The notes: generated by a model from the letters alone, not told the origin. DNA of 59,095 nucleotides from Chitinophagales bacterium (GCA_947449695.1 CANFST010000016.1:1-59095); one strand, 5' to 3'. Shown: positions 1 through 8,305, counted from the stretch's first letter. Numbers and translations are program-made.

Positions 1-846
1 AAGGCTTTGGGAAAAGAAACTTTCAGCACCATGGGTATTCAGAAAGCCACTAATTATGCTTTGAAGCATCACAACAAAGCCGATTTTGTGAAAGATGTAA
101 CCAGTGGCTTGAATGCTCCGCCAGTATATTTCCCAATTAATGCAGGCATTAATAAAAATGGGCATGAACTTTTAGATAATGTAATGAGCAACGCCAAGGC
201 TTTATCCATTGAAGAGTTTGAAGCTATTTCGAAAACTGATATAATCATTTTAGATACACGAAACGCAGCACAATTTGCAGATGGATTTATTCCTGAATCT
301 ATTTTCATTGGATTAGATGGTAGGTTTGCTGAATGGGCTGGTACAATTTTGCCTTATGATAAAAACATTGTGTTGGTAACTGAAATTGGCAAAGAACAAG
401 AAAGTATTGTTCGCTTAAGTCGTGTTGGATTAGATAAAGTAATTGGCTATTTGCAAGGCGGATTTGAGGCTTGGAAAAATGCAAATAAGAAATTTGATTT
501 GGTTATTAATGTGGAAGCTGATGAATTGAAAATGGATTTGCAATATGATGAAGATAAAATGGCTGTGATAGATGTTCGCAAACCATCTGAGTTTGAAAAT
601 GGACATATAGATATTGCACAAAATTTTTCATTAGCCGAATTAAGTGAGGAAATGACTGATTTGCCCGAAAACAAAAACTTATATGTGCATTGCGCTGGGG
701 GCTATCGCAGCGTAATTGCTATTTCATTGATGAAAAAAGAAGGCTATCATAATGTTCGGAATATTGTTGGCGGTTGGAGTGAAATAATGAAAGTGCCAGA
801 AATGCCAATCGTGTTGCCAGTTCCTAAAGAAACACAGTTGAATTAA
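1..846 (+). CDS. MBL-fold hydrolase/rhodanese fusion, 3' part (5' end outside window)
   Basis: The frame is open to the left edge, so only the C-terminal 281 residues are present. The segment near residue 40, with PPVYFPINAGINKNG, resembles the linker that follows the metallo-beta-lactamase domain in persulfide-dioxygenase/CstB-type proteins. Two rhodanese domains follow, at roughly residues 65-160 and 175-270. The first lacks a cysteine in its active-site loop (VLVTEIGKE) and is probably non-catalytic. The second has HCAGGYRS with its cysteine codon at 691-693. Family knowledge suggests persulfide or sulfane-sulfur oxidation and transfer in the cytoplasm. The metal-binding domain itself is not visible, so the activity is inferred. 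The next gene starts about 115 bases downstream, after a repeat-rich gap. Confidence 0.8.
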   Translation, partial: KALGKETFSTMGIQKATNYALKHHNKADFVKDVTSGLNAPPVYFPINAGINKNGHELLDNVMSNAKALSIEEFEAISKTDIIILDTRNAAQFADGFIPESIFIGLDGRFAEWAGTILPYDKNIVLVTEIGKEQESIVRLSRVGLDKVIGYLQGGFEAWKNANKKFDLVINVEADELKMDLQYDEDKMAVIDVRKPSEFENGHIDIAQNFSLAELSEEMTDLPENKNLYVHCAGGYRSVIAISLMKKEGYHNVRNIVGGWSEIMKVPEMPIVLPVPKETQLN

Positions 847-862
847 TGCAATAGAATTTCAA

Positions 863-924
863 CGCAAAGAGCGCAAAAAAATAAAGACGCAAAGTTTTCA
901 GAGTTTTAAAATTCTTTGCGACTT
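863..924. repeat. CGCAAAG / CTTTGCG intergenic repeat cluster
   Basis: CGCAAAG occurs at 863-869 and 888-894, and its reverse complement CTTTGCG at 914-920. The 12-mer TCTTTGCGACTT at 913-924 recurs at 2422-2433, just before paaC. The cluster lies immediately upstream of paaA and could fold into a small hairpin. Similar ctttgcg-type interspersed sequences are familiar in Bacteroidota intergenic DNA; their function is not known to me. Confidence 0.5.
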
Positions 925-960
925 GGTGTAACAAAACAAAAATCAGCAAAAAATATTTTT

Positions 961-1956
961 ATGTACGGAAACGGATATACATCGCCTGAAGAAGCAGCCA
1001 AACAAAAGCCCGACCCTTTAGCTGGTGAGGATTTGCAGCAGTTGGCTTTGTTTGAAGAACGCATTGCCAAAGGTGAAAAAATTGAACCACAAGATTGGAT
1101 GCCGAAGGAATATCGCAGGCAATTAATTCGAATGATTGAGCAACATGCACACAGCGAAGTGATTGGGGCATTGCCTGAAGGCACTTGGATTACAAGAGCT
1201 CCGAGCTTTAAGCGCAAATTGGCTTTGATTGCAAAAGTGCAAGATGAAATTGGTCATGCACATTTATTATACAATGCTGCCGAAACTTTGGGCAAAAGCC
1301 GTGAAGCCATGATTAATGATTTGTTGAGCGGCAAAAGCAAATACAGCAATGTGTTCAACTATCCTGCTACCACTTGGGCTGATGTAACGGTGATTGGATT
1401 TTTGATTGATGGTGCTGCGATTGTAAATCAGGTTATCAATGCCAAAGGCTCTTATGGTCCATATTGCAGAGCGTTGGAAAGAATTTGTTACGAAGAAAGT
1501 TTTCATTTAAAACAAGGGCATGATGCGTTGGTGCATTTAGCCGTTGGCACAAAAGAACAACGAGCCATGTTGCAAGATGCTTTAAATCGTTGGTATCGCC
1601 CGATTATTCATTTTTTCGGACCAAGCGACAAAGCCAGTGTTCATGGCACTTTGCTGATGAAATGGAAAGTGAAAATGGCAAGCAATGATGATATGCGAAA
1701 TCAATTTCTTGACCAATATGTTCCAAAAATTCGTGAGCTGGGTCTAGATTTTCCTGACCCTAAATTGAATAAAAATGCGGAAGGCATTTGGGAATTCAGC
1801 GACCCGAATTGGGATGAATTTTTTGCCACCATTAATGGAAACGGGCCATGCAATGCAGAGCGTTTAGCTGTTCGTCGTTGGGCTGAAGAACATGGCAGAT
1901 GGGTTCGTAAAGCTTTGATGAATCCAAACCAGAAGCAGGTGCTTCCATTATCTTAA
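961..1956 (+). CDS. paaA: 1,2-phenylacetyl-CoA epoxidase catalytic subunit PaaA
   Basis: PaaA is the di-iron oxygenase subunit that epoxidises the aromatic ring of phenylacetyl-CoA, the key step of aerobic phenylacetate breakdown. The 331-residue product has the ferritin-like fold with ligand motifs [11 protein letters not shown] and [13 protein letters not shown], consistent with the Glu and ExxH iron ligands of PaaA. The start is placed at ATG 961 ([12 protein letters not shown]); the frame is open further upstream but that stretch is repeat-like and has no ATG. Length matches the family. paaB and paaC follow on the same strand with gaps of about 80 and 57 bases, so co-transcription is likely. 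paaD and paaE are not in the window. Confidence 0.93.
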   Translation: MYGNGYTSPEEAAKQKPDPLAGEDLQQLALFEERIAKGEKIEPQDWMPKEYRRQLIRMIEQHAHSEVIGALPEGTWITRAPSFKRKLALIAKVQDEIGHAHLLYNAAETLGKSREAMINDLLSGKSKYSNVFNYPATTWADVTVIGFLIDGAAIVNQVINAKGSYGPYCRALERICYEESFHLKQGHDALVHLAVGTKEQRAMLQDALNRWYRPIIHFFGPSDKASVHGTLLMKWKVKMASNDDMRNQFLDQYVPKIRELGLDFPDPKLNKNAEGIWEFSDPNWDEFFATINGNGPCNAERLAVRRWAEEHGRWVRKALMNPNQKQVLPLS

Positions 1957-2000
1957 ACAAAATCAATAACACAATTTGAGATTTTGCCAATGTATTTTTC

Positions 2001-2040
2001 ATTAGCAAATTAGCAGATTAGCAAATTCGTAAATTGAATG
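2001..2040 (+). repeat. Tandem 8-bp repeat (ATTAGCAA type) before paaB
   Basis: Bases 2001-2040 read as five consecutive octamers: ATTAGCAA, ATTAGCAG, ATTAGCAA, ATTCGTAA and ATTGAATG. The first three differ by one base at most and the last two are degenerate. The final unit contains the paaB start codon at 2038, so the repeat occupies the ribosome-binding region and a change in copy number would alter that leader. Confidence 0.7.
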
Positions 2041-2397
2041 CAATCATTTGACCCAAGAGTTAATAGAATTAAGCCCATTGAAGAAAAAACCGAAATGAAT
2101 ATCGGTGAAGCATGGGAACCATATGAAGTTTTTCATCAAAAAAAACGTGGCGACCATCACATTCATGTGGGCAGTGTGCATGCGCCAAATGCAGCACAGG
2201 CTTTGCTTTTCGCTAAAGAACAATATGGCAGAAGACAAAATTGTGTAAACATGTGGGTGGTGAAAACAGCCGATGTAACTCAATTTCAGTATGATGATGC
2301 AGATATTTTTGAAACAGCTATTGATAAAGAATATCGCGAAGCTTATGGCTTTAAAGTGAGAGATAAAATCAACGCTTATAAAAAGGCAAATCCATAA
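2038..2397 (+). CDS. paaB: 1,2-phenylacetyl-CoA epoxidase subunit PaaB
   Basis: PaaB is a small non-catalytic subunit that bridges PaaA-PaaC pairs in the epoxidase complex. The conserved core is visible: WEPYEVFHQKKRGDHHIHVGSVHAPNA, then YGRRQNCVNMWVVK. The product is 119 residues, longer than the roughly 95 residues of enterobacterial PaaB because of an N-terminal extension (DPRVNRI) that I associate with Bacteroidota PaaB. For that reason the ATG at 2038 is preferred over the internal ATG at 2095. There is no clear Shine-Dalgarno sequence; the upstream bases are the octamer repeat. Confidence 0.9.
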   Translation: MQSFDPRVNRIKPIEEKTEMNIGEAWEPYEVFHQKKRGDHHIHVGSVHAPNAAQALLFAKEQYGRRQNCVNMWVVKTADVTQFQYDDADIFETAIDKEYREAYGFKVRDKINAYKKANP

Positions 2398-2454
2398 AAA
2401 ATTCAACAAACTCACTCTGTGTCTTTGCGACTTTGTGAGCAAAATAAAAAATTG

Positions 2455-3207
2455 ATGACACCAGAACTTTATAATTTTATTTTAAAAACAGCAGATGACT
2501 GTTTTATTTTAGGGCACCGAAACAGCGAATGGACAGGCTTTGGACCATTCATGGAAGAAGATATTGCCTTTGCTTCGATGGCGCAAGACAAGATAGGTCA
2601 TGCCTGGTTGTTGTATAAAATGTTGGATGAAAACCCAACAGCGGCAGAAACATTAGCTTTCAAACGAGCCGAAAAAGATTTTAAATGTTGCCACTTTGTT
2701 GAGCAACCCATTGGTGAATACGATTTCAGTTTGATGCGTCATTTTTTGTTTGACCATGCCGACCAATTGCGTTATGAAATGTTGATGAACAGTAGCTTTG
2801 AGCCATTGGCGCATTTTGCAAAAAAGTTTAAAGGCGAATTAAAATATCACACCATGCATGCTGATACTTTTATTTTGCAACTCGGCAATGGTAATGAAGA
2901 GAGCAAAGCCAGAATGCAATCGGCATTGAATTTTTGTTTGCCGTTGGCTCTAGGAATTTTTGAAGCATACGAAGGCGAACAAGAAATTATCGCACAAAAT
3001 ATTTTTGCTGGCGAAAAAGTTTTACAAGCAAAATGGTTAGAAAAAATTTCACCCATCATAAAAGATGCAGGTTTGCAAATGCCTGATATGGCTTCGTTAC
3101 AAGCTGTTAATGGCGGACGACATGGATTTCATTCTGATTATTTGCAACCGCTTTTGAAAGAAATGAGGGAAGTAGTAGATGCGTTTCCTGACGCAAAGGA
3201 ATGGTAA
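2455..3207 (+). CDS. paaC: 1,2-phenylacetyl-CoA epoxidase structural subunit PaaC
   Basis: PaaC pairs with PaaA and has the same ferritin-like fold but is catalytically inactive. The 250-residue protein carries SMAQDKIGHAWLLYKML, aligning with [11 protein letters not shown] of PaaA but with Lys replacing the iron-ligand Glu, as expected of the structural subunit. The start is set at ATG 2455 (MTPELYNFILK); codons upstream in frame overlap the TCTTTGCGACTT repeat and are unlikely to be coding. The next gene starts only 14 bases after the stop. Confidence 0.92.
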   Translation: MTPELYNFILKTADDCFILGHRNSEWTGFGPFMEEDIAFASMAQDKIGHAWLLYKMLDENPTAAETLAFKRAEKDFKCCHFVEQPIGEYDFSLMRHFLFDHADQLRYEMLMNSSFEPLAHFAKKFKGELKYHTMHADTFILQLGNGNEESKARMQSALNFCLPLALGIFEAYEGEQEIIAQNIFAGEKVLQAKWLEKISPIIKDAGLQMPDMASLQAVNGGRHGFHSDYLQPLLKEMREVVDAFPDAKEW

Positions 3208-3221
3208 TCATTGATTAAATA

Positions 3222-3707
3222 ATGGCTACAAAAAAAAATCTTACATTAACCATCGAACCCGAAATTGATTTCGAGTTGATAGCCATTTCCGCCACAGCAG
3301 CTGATTACAAGATTTGCATGGCGTTAGATGAAGCATTCGATTTACCGTTTCAACTATCGGAAACGATTGAAAAAAAGACACAAAATGTAGTTGCAAAATT
3401 TTCTGTTTTCAGTTTGGTATGTGATGTGAGGCAAACAGAAATTTGTCTCATCAACAATAAATCGGAAGGAAATATTTTAGTGAATGATTTTCGTCAGGCA
3501 GATTTTATTTTGAGATTAAAAGGCGACTGGGCATTGCAACAAAAAGAAAATTTAATTTCTTTTTTGAAAAACATCAACGGTGTAAATGCAGTGATGAAGC
3601 CTGATGCAGACACTTTGAAAGATGCAGAATGGCTCACTTTTGAATTACCCGACAAAGAATATTTTTATCATAAACAATATGTGGAAGGAAGAAAACAACA
3701 GTCTTAA
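3222..3707 (+). CDS. Probable IPExxxVDY family protein
   Basis: This is a 161-residue cytosolic protein with no signal peptide or membrane segment. The pattern FELIAISATAADYKICMAL, a middle FSVFSL segment, ADFILRLKGD and a C-terminal NINGVNAVMKPDADTLKDAEWL resembles Bacteroidota IPExxxVDY proteins, but the name-giving motif is degenerate here. That family has no established biochemical role known to me. It was tested against PaaD because of its place after paaC and does not match: the PaaD motifs and cysteines are missing. Its last 29 bases overlap the next gene, suggesting translational coupling. Confidence 0.55.
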   Translation: MATKKNLTLTIEPEIDFELIAISATAADYKICMALDEAFDLPFQLSETIEKKTQNVVAKFSVFSLVCDVRQTEICLINNKSEGNILVNDFRQADFILRLKGDWALQQKENLISFLKNINGVNAVMKPDADTLKDAEWLTFELPDKEYFYHKQYVEGRKQQS

Positions 3708-3909
3708 TCGCATTTTTGAGTTCAAAAACTTTAGCGAAGCTTTTGCTTTTATGACGCGTGTGGCTATGCTTGCCGAGCAACATAATCATCATCCTAACTG
3801 GAGCAATGTTTGGAATAAAGTGAACATTCAATTAACAACGCACGATAAAGGCAATGTGGTTACAGAAAAAGACCGTAAATTAGCCGCCGCAATTGATTCA
3901 ATTTTATAA
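3679..3909 (+). CDS. 4a-hydroxytetrahydrobiopterin dehydratase (PCD/PhhB)
   Basis: This enzyme dehydrates 4a-hydroxytetrahydropterin and so recycles the cofactor of phenylalanine hydroxylase. The signature is clear: EQHNHHPNW, then W eight residues after the Pro, a His in LTTHDKG and a later Asp in TEKD. The product is 76 residues from ATG 3679 (MWKEENNSL), somewhat shorter than the usual 95-110, so the N-terminal strand is abbreviated; the frame is open upstream but that region codes for the preceding gene. Placement behind paaABC fits aromatic amino acid catabolism, though no phenylalanine hydroxylase is in view. Confidence 0.85.
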   Translation: MWKEENNSLNRIFEFKNFSEAFAFMTRVAMLAEQHNHHPNWSNVWNKVNIQLTTHDKGNVVTEKDRKLAAAIDSIL

Positions 3910-3951
3910 TTGATTCAGCTATCTGCAAAAAAAACTACACCAATATTTTTA

Positions 3952-5037
3952 ATGACACCAGCAATTCTTCTTCTTCAAGACGGAACAATTTTCAACGGAT
4001 ACGCTGCCGGAAAAATTGGCACTACAACGGGCGAAATATGCTTCAACACGGGTATGACAGGCTATCAGGAAGTTTTTACTGACCCTAGTTATTACAAACA
4101 AATTGTGGTGATGACCAATATTTTTATTGGCAATTATGGTGTAAAAAAATCGGAAACTGAAAGTAGCAAAATGCAAATTGCTGGCTTAGTTTGTAAAAAC
4201 TGGATGCCACAATATAGTCGCTCGATGGCTGATGGAAATGTGCAAGATTATTTTGAACACGAGCAAATGGTGGGCATTCAAGGCGTTGACACCCGTGCGA
4301 TTGTGCAACACATTCGCAATGCAGGTGTGATGAATTGCATTATTTCTTCTGAAATTACTGATATTGAAGAATTAAAAAAACGCTTAGCCGCCGAGCCTTC
4401 GATGGCTGGCAGAGAGTTGAGCAGTGAAATTTCAACTACAGAATCTTATTTTTTTGGCGATGAAAAATCATCCATTAAAGTTGCTGTTTTAGATTTGGGT
4501 GTGAAGCAAAATATTTTGCGTTGCATGGCTGATAGAGGCATGTATTTGAAAGTATTTCCGGCCAAAACAAAATTGGATGAAATGATGAAATTCAATCCAG
4601 ATGGGTATTTCATTAGCAATGGACCAGGCGACCCAGCCAGCATGCCTTATGCAATTGAAACGGTGAAAGATATTTTAGCCACAAACAAACCAATGTTTGG
4701 AATTTGTTTAGGTCATCAATTGCTAAGCGAAGCTTGCGGCATTTCAACTTATAAAATGCATAACGGACATCGAGGGTTGAATCATCCTGTGATTAATTTG
4801 CAAACTGGCAAATGCGAAATCACTTCGCAGAATCATGGCTTTGCGGTAAAAGAAGAAGAAGCTAAACAAAACGCAAATGTGGAAGTAACACATTTGAATT
4901 TGAATGACAACACGATTGAAGGTATTAAAGTAAAAAACAAAAAAGCATTTAGCGTACAATATCATCCCGAAAGCAGCCCTGGTCCGCATGATTCGAGATA
5001 TCTGTTTGATGATTTTTTAGAAATGATTAAAAACTAA
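3952..5037 (+). CDS. carA: Carbamoyl-phosphate synthase small (glutaminase) subunit
   Basis: CarA releases ammonia from glutamine and channels it to CarB for carbamoyl phosphate, feeding pyrimidine and arginine synthesis. The 361-residue protein has the N-terminal CPSase domain (GEICFNTGMTGYQEVFTDPSY) and a class I glutamine amidotransferase domain with nucleophile Cys252 in FGICLGHQ and His338/Glu340 in YHPES. ATG 3952 is chosen because MTPAILLLQDG is the normal CarA start; an upstream in-frame TTG would add an unlikely tail. carB is not in the window. The gene is convergent with gcdH, with 17 bases between stops. Confidence 0.95.
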   Translation: MTPAILLLQDGTIFNGYAAGKIGTTTGEICFNTGMTGYQEVFTDPSYYKQIVVMTNIFIGNYGVKKSETESSKMQIAGLVCKNWMPQYSRSMADGNVQDYFEHEQMVGIQGVDTRAIVQHIRNAGVMNCIISSEITDIEELKKRLAAEPSMAGRELSSEISTTESYFFGDEKSSIKVAVLDLGVKQNILRCMADRGMYLKVFPAKTKLDEMMKFNPDGYFISNGPGDPASMPYAIETVKDILATNKPMFGICLGHQLLSEACGISTYKMHNGHRGLNHPVINLQTGKCEITSQNHGFAVKEEEAKQNANVEVTHLNLNDNTIEGIKVKNKKAFSVQYHPESSPGPHDSRYLFDDFLEMIKN

Positions 5038-5054
5038 ATTAGTTTTAATCATTT
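5021..5054. terminator. Bidirectional hairpin between carA and gcdH
   Basis: Bases 5021-5035 (AAATGATTAAAAACT) pair with 5041-5054 (AGTTTTAATCATTT) with one bulged A and a 5-base loop. The carA stop codon lies at the tip of the left arm. The stem is A/T-rich with T-rich flanks on both strands, as expected for a shared terminator of convergent genes. Confidence 0.65.
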
Positions 5055-6239
5055 CTATTTAAACGCATTCAATCCTGTTACATCTTGTCCGGTAATCAAC
5101 AAATGAATATCGTGTGTGCCTTCGTAAGTGATAACACTTTCCAAATTCATCGAGTGGCGCATCATACTGTATTCGCCTGTAATGCCCATTCCGCCAAGGA
5201 TTTGACGACCTTCACGTGCAATCTGAATGGCCATGTTTACATTGTTGCGTTTCGCCATACTGATTTGTGCAGGTGTTGCTCTGCCTTCATTTTTCAAAAC
5301 ACCTAAGCGCCAGGTTAACAATTGTGCTTTGGTAATTTCAGTAATCATTTCCGCCAATTTCTTTTGTGTTAATTGAAATTGCCCGATTGGTTTTCCAAAT
5401 TGGATTCTTTCTTTTGAATAACGTAATGCAGTATCATAACAATCCAAACCTGCGCCCAATGCGCCCCAAGCGATACCATAACGAGCAGAACTCAAACAAC
5501 CCAATGGTCCTTTCAAGCCTTGTACATTTGGTAAAATATTTTCTTTTGGCACTTTTACATTATCAAAAACCAACTCACCTGTTGCACTTGCTCGTAAACT
5601 CCATTTGCCGTGAGTAGTAGGCGTAGTAAAGCCTTCCATGCCACGTTCAACAATTATCCCTTGAATTTTTCCTGCTTCGTTTTTCGCCCAAACCACCGCC
5701 ACTTGTGCAAATGGCGCATTGCTAATCCACATTTTAGCACCGTTCAAAATCACATGTTTCCCATCACCAGCATCTTTGAAGTTGGTAATCATGCTGCCTG
5801 GGTCAGAGCCATGACTTGGTTCGGTTAAACCAAAACAGCCCAACCATTCGCCGCTGGCTAATTTTGGTAAATATTTTTTGCGTTGTTCTTCGCTGCCATA
5901 AGTATAAATCGGGTACATCACCAACGAGCCTTGCACCGATGCTGTAGAGCGCAAACCGCTATCGCAACGTTCCAATTCCATCATCATCAAACCATAACTG
6001 ATTTGGTCTAATCCGCCGCCGCCATATTCTGTTGGAATGGTTGGACCGAAGCAACCAATTTCGCCTAGTTGTTTTACCAAATGTTGAGGAAATTCAGCAC
6101 GTTGCGCATAATCTTCAATAATCGGCGATACTTCTTTTTTCACCCATTGGCGAACCGAATCACGAATCAACTTGTGTTCGTCAGTCAGCAATTCATCCAT
6201 CAGATAATAATCGTGGTACTCAAATTTATCGGTGTACAT
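5055..6239 (-). CDS. gcdH: Glutaryl-CoA dehydrogenase
   Basis: This FAD enzyme oxidatively decarboxylates glutaryl-CoA to crotonyl-CoA in lysine, tryptophan and aromatic degradation. The 394-residue sequence follows human GCDH closely: ELERCDSGLRSTASVQ with the substrate-binding Arg, GCFGLTEPSHGSDP, FSLRASATG-type WSLRASATG, RYGIAWG, and the catalytic base Glu373 in ITYEGTHDIH. These features separate it from short-chain acyl-CoA dehydrogenases. It sits tail to tail with carA and about 4 kb from paaABC, consistent with an aromatic and amino-acid catabolic neighbourhood. A TAnnTTTG-type -7 element lies about 50 bases upstream. Confidence 0.94.
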   Translation of the reverse strand: MYTDKFEYHDYYLMDELLTDEHKLIRDSVRQWVKKEVSPIIEDYAQRAEFPQHLVKQLGEIGCFGPTIPTEYGGGGLDQISYGLMMMELERCDSGLRSTASVQGSLVMYPIYTYGSEEQRKKYLPKLASGEWLGCFGLTEPSHGSDPGSMITNFKDAGDGKHVILNGAKMWISNAPFAQVAVVWAKNEAGKIQGIIVERGMEGFTTPTTHGKWSLRASATGELVFDNVKVPKENILPNVQGLKGPLGCLSSARYGIAWGALGAGLDCYDTALRYSKERIQFGKPIGQFQLTQKKLAEMITEITKAQLLTWRLGVLKNEGRATPAQISMAKRNNVNMAIQIAREGRQILGGMGITGEYSMMRHSMNLESVITYEGTHDIHLLITGQDVTGLNAFK

Positions 6240-6290
6240 AATCGGTTGTAAAGTTTATAAAATTGAAAGTTTGTAATGAAAAATGAAACG

Positions 6291-6298
6291 CAAAAGTA
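6291..6298 (-). promoter_or_regulatory. -7 element for gcdH
   Basis: The minus strand reads TACTTTTG, matching the Bacteroidota -7 consensus TAnnTTTG, 51 bases before the gcdH ATG. No clear -33 TTTG is seen at the expected spacing, so only half the promoter is supported. Confidence 0.4.
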
Positions 6299-6335
6299 AG
6301 GGAATGTGTTTGCGGATGAAAGGAAAATTCAGAAT

Positions 6336-7355
6336 TTAAAGCAATTCATCTGGAATGTAGAATTGGTCATGGTTGACAATAGGGATAAAGTTAAATTGCG
6401 TTAAAACTGTATCTTCATTCCATTTCAGTTTGCTTGCAAACATCAAAATTAGTTTGTCTTTTATTTTATGAAATTCTTCTTCAGTTGGGTATTGTAAATA
6501 AATATTTTTCTTTGTTGCTCCTCTAAAGGTTGAAAGAATCTGCCAATCAATACTGCGATTATAATAAGGAAATGAGTAACCAATTATCACTGCTGAATTT
6601 GATTGAACAAATGAATTTTGTGCCTTGTTAATAGAGTCCTCATTTTTTTCCCAAGCAAATCTCAGATGATTTCTGTACTTTGATTTTTCATCTTTAATAA
6701 TTTCGCAAAATAATTTTAGGTAATCATTATCATTAATCAAAAGATTGTCAAACGGATAAATTATTTTTTCTCCGTCTTGATATTCAAACCAAGCTGAGCC
6801 ATTTAATCTGTAAATTTTGTTGTCATCAACTAAGCCCTGAAATGTTTGATGTAAAGGGATTCCAGGCTTTTCGTATTGATGTAATGTTCTTTCAAACTGT
6901 AAATCATAATTCCAAGTTACTAAAGAAAAATTCTTCGGTAGTGTTGCTGATTTTTCTTGAATTGCAGCGCACAATACATCATATCTATAATCTAATGTGG
7001 TAAATATTTTTTCAATTTTTGAATCACCTTTTTGATTCTTTTCTTGTTCAAGATATTTTTTATTGAGTTGTTCCCAAATTATGTAACAAGAAAGAAAGTT
7101 TTTGAACTGATAATAATTTGATTCCCATTCTTTCCCCAACAAAAAAAGTTTCTTTGCATAAGTATCAGGGCTTGCATGAAGTTTGATTTGGTCTAAAATA
7201 AGAACGAATAAGTTATCGGAAGAAAACATTTCATTATTGTAACTATTTATCCTTCTTAATTCTTGGACAAAAATTTCAACCCTTCTCTTAAAATCATCTC
7301 CAACTAAAGGCAACGCTTTCGCACTTGCGCCAGCACCTAATAAGTATGTAACCAT
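6336..7355 (-). CDS. Stand-alone SIR2-like domain protein (possible NAD-linked phage defence)
   Basis: The 339-residue protein has the nucleotide-binding pattern of the SIR2-like superfamily: GAGAS at residues 7-11, TWNYD with Asn149, YRLNGSAW at 182-189 and IIGYSFPYYNRSID at 257-270. In defence SIR2 proteins such as ThsA and DSR2, an Asn in the NYD motif and a His in the LHG motif are needed for NAD cleavage. Here the His position is Asn185 (codon AAT at 6801-6803), so activity is uncertain. No second effector or sensor domain is visible, although residues 30-140 and the last 70 are unassigned helical or mixed regions. It is flanked by housekeeping genes, with no other defence gene adjacent. 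A function in phage defence is inference. Confidence 0.75.
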   Translation of the reverse strand: MVTYLLGAGASAKALPLVGDDFKRRVEIFVQELRRINSYNNEMFSSDNLFVLILDQIKLHASPDTYAKKLFLLGKEWESNYYQFKNFLSCYIIWEQLNKKYLEQEKNQKGDSKIEKIFTTLDYRYDVLCAAIQEKSATLPKNFSLVTWNYDLQFERTLHQYEKPGIPLHQTFQGLVDDNKIYRLNGSAWFEYQDGEKIIYPFDNLLINDNDYLKLFCEIIKDEKSKYRNHLRFAWEKNEDSINKAQNSFVQSNSAVIIGYSFPYYNRSIDWQILSTFRGATKKNIYLQYPTEEEFHKIKDKLILMFASKLKWNEDTVLTQFNFIPIVNHDQFYIPDELL

Positions 7356-7390
7356 AGCAATTGTTTTGTGTTAAAAATAAAAAAATCAAC

Positions 7391-8212
7391 CTACTCAAAC
7401 AAAGCAGCCTGTACATAGCGTTTCAACTTTACAAAAGTTTTTTCAGGAGCATTTTCGATGTGGTAAACATTTGATGCTTCATAACGTGAAGCAATTTCAA
7501 TCAACACATTATCAGCATGAGGCAGAAATAATTGCTTCGCTAATTCAGGATGATTATTTTCTTTTGATAAATGCGACAACAAAATGTGTGTCATAAATTT
7601 TGGTTTATGTTGTAGGAATAATTCCAAAGCTTGTTTGTTTGACAAATGCCCTTCGCCACCTTTGATTCGGTTTTTTAAATGCAAAGGGTAACTGCCATTT
7701 TCCAACATTTCTTCCTCATAATTTGATTCCAAAAAAATCGCGTTGCATTGTTTGAAATATTTTATCACCTCATCACATACAATTCCAATATCTGTAAAAA
7801 CCCCAACGGTAGTAGCTTTGTGGCTAATGATAAAACTATGTGGGTCAAGTGCATCATGTTTTTTTTCGAATGGTGTGATGATTAATTCGCCAATTGTAAT
7901 TCGTTCATCAGCTTTGAAATCATTGAACAAATGACTGATTCCTTTTATCCAGTTTCTTCGTGTTTTTTTAGTGATGTAAACTGGCAATGAATATTTTTTC
8001 GCCAATACTGCCAAGCCTTTTATATGGTCAGTGTGTTCGTGTGAAATGAAAATTGCTTTCACATTTTTCATTGCCAAATTCAAATGCTTCATTCGTTTTT
8101 CAACTTCTTTACAACTGATACCGACATCAACCAAAATCGCTTCAGTAGCCGTTCCTACGTAATAACAATTTCCATTACTTCCTGAATTAATTGATGCGAT
8201 TTGCATTGACAT
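7391..8212 (-). CDS. MBL-fold metallo-hydrolase, YycJ/WalJ type
   Basis: The 273-residue cytosolic protein begins IASINSGSNGNCYYVG, the typical YycJ N-terminus, followed by the metal-binding motif SHEHTDHIKGL. Further motifs are DIGIVCDEV, LESNYEEEML and, near the end, HILLSHLSKENN, all at places expected for YycJ-like beta-lactamase-fold exonuclease-type enzymes. In Firmicutes the family is linked to DNA repair and wall homeostasis; its Bacteroidota substrate is not established. Only 35 bases separate it from the SIR2-like gene downstream, so read-through transcription into that gene is plausible. Confidence 0.85.
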   Translation of the reverse strand: MSMQIASINSGSNGNCYYVGTATEAILVDVGISCKEVEKRMKHLNLAMKNVKAIFISHEHTDHIKGLAVLAKKYSLPVYITKKTRRNWIKGISHLFNDFKADERITIGELIITPFEKKHDALDPHSFIISHKATTVGVFTDIGIVCDEVIKYFKQCNAIFLESNYEEEMLENGSYPLHLKNRIKGGEGHLSNKQALELFLQHKPKFMTHILLSHLSKENNHPELAKQLFLPHADNVLIEIASRYEASNVYHIENAPEKTFVKLKRYVQAALFE

Positions 8213-8305
8213 AGTTGCAAAGAAAACAAAAATTGTTGATGCAATGATTCATCAAAATAAATAGTATGGTTTGTTTTTTATTTGACTTTTTTTTATTTTT
8301 CGTAA

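Noticed and set aside
3222-3707. Possible PaaD because of its place after paaC
   Set aside because: The sequence lacks the PaaD/DUF59 motifs and cysteines and fits the IPExxxVDY pattern better.
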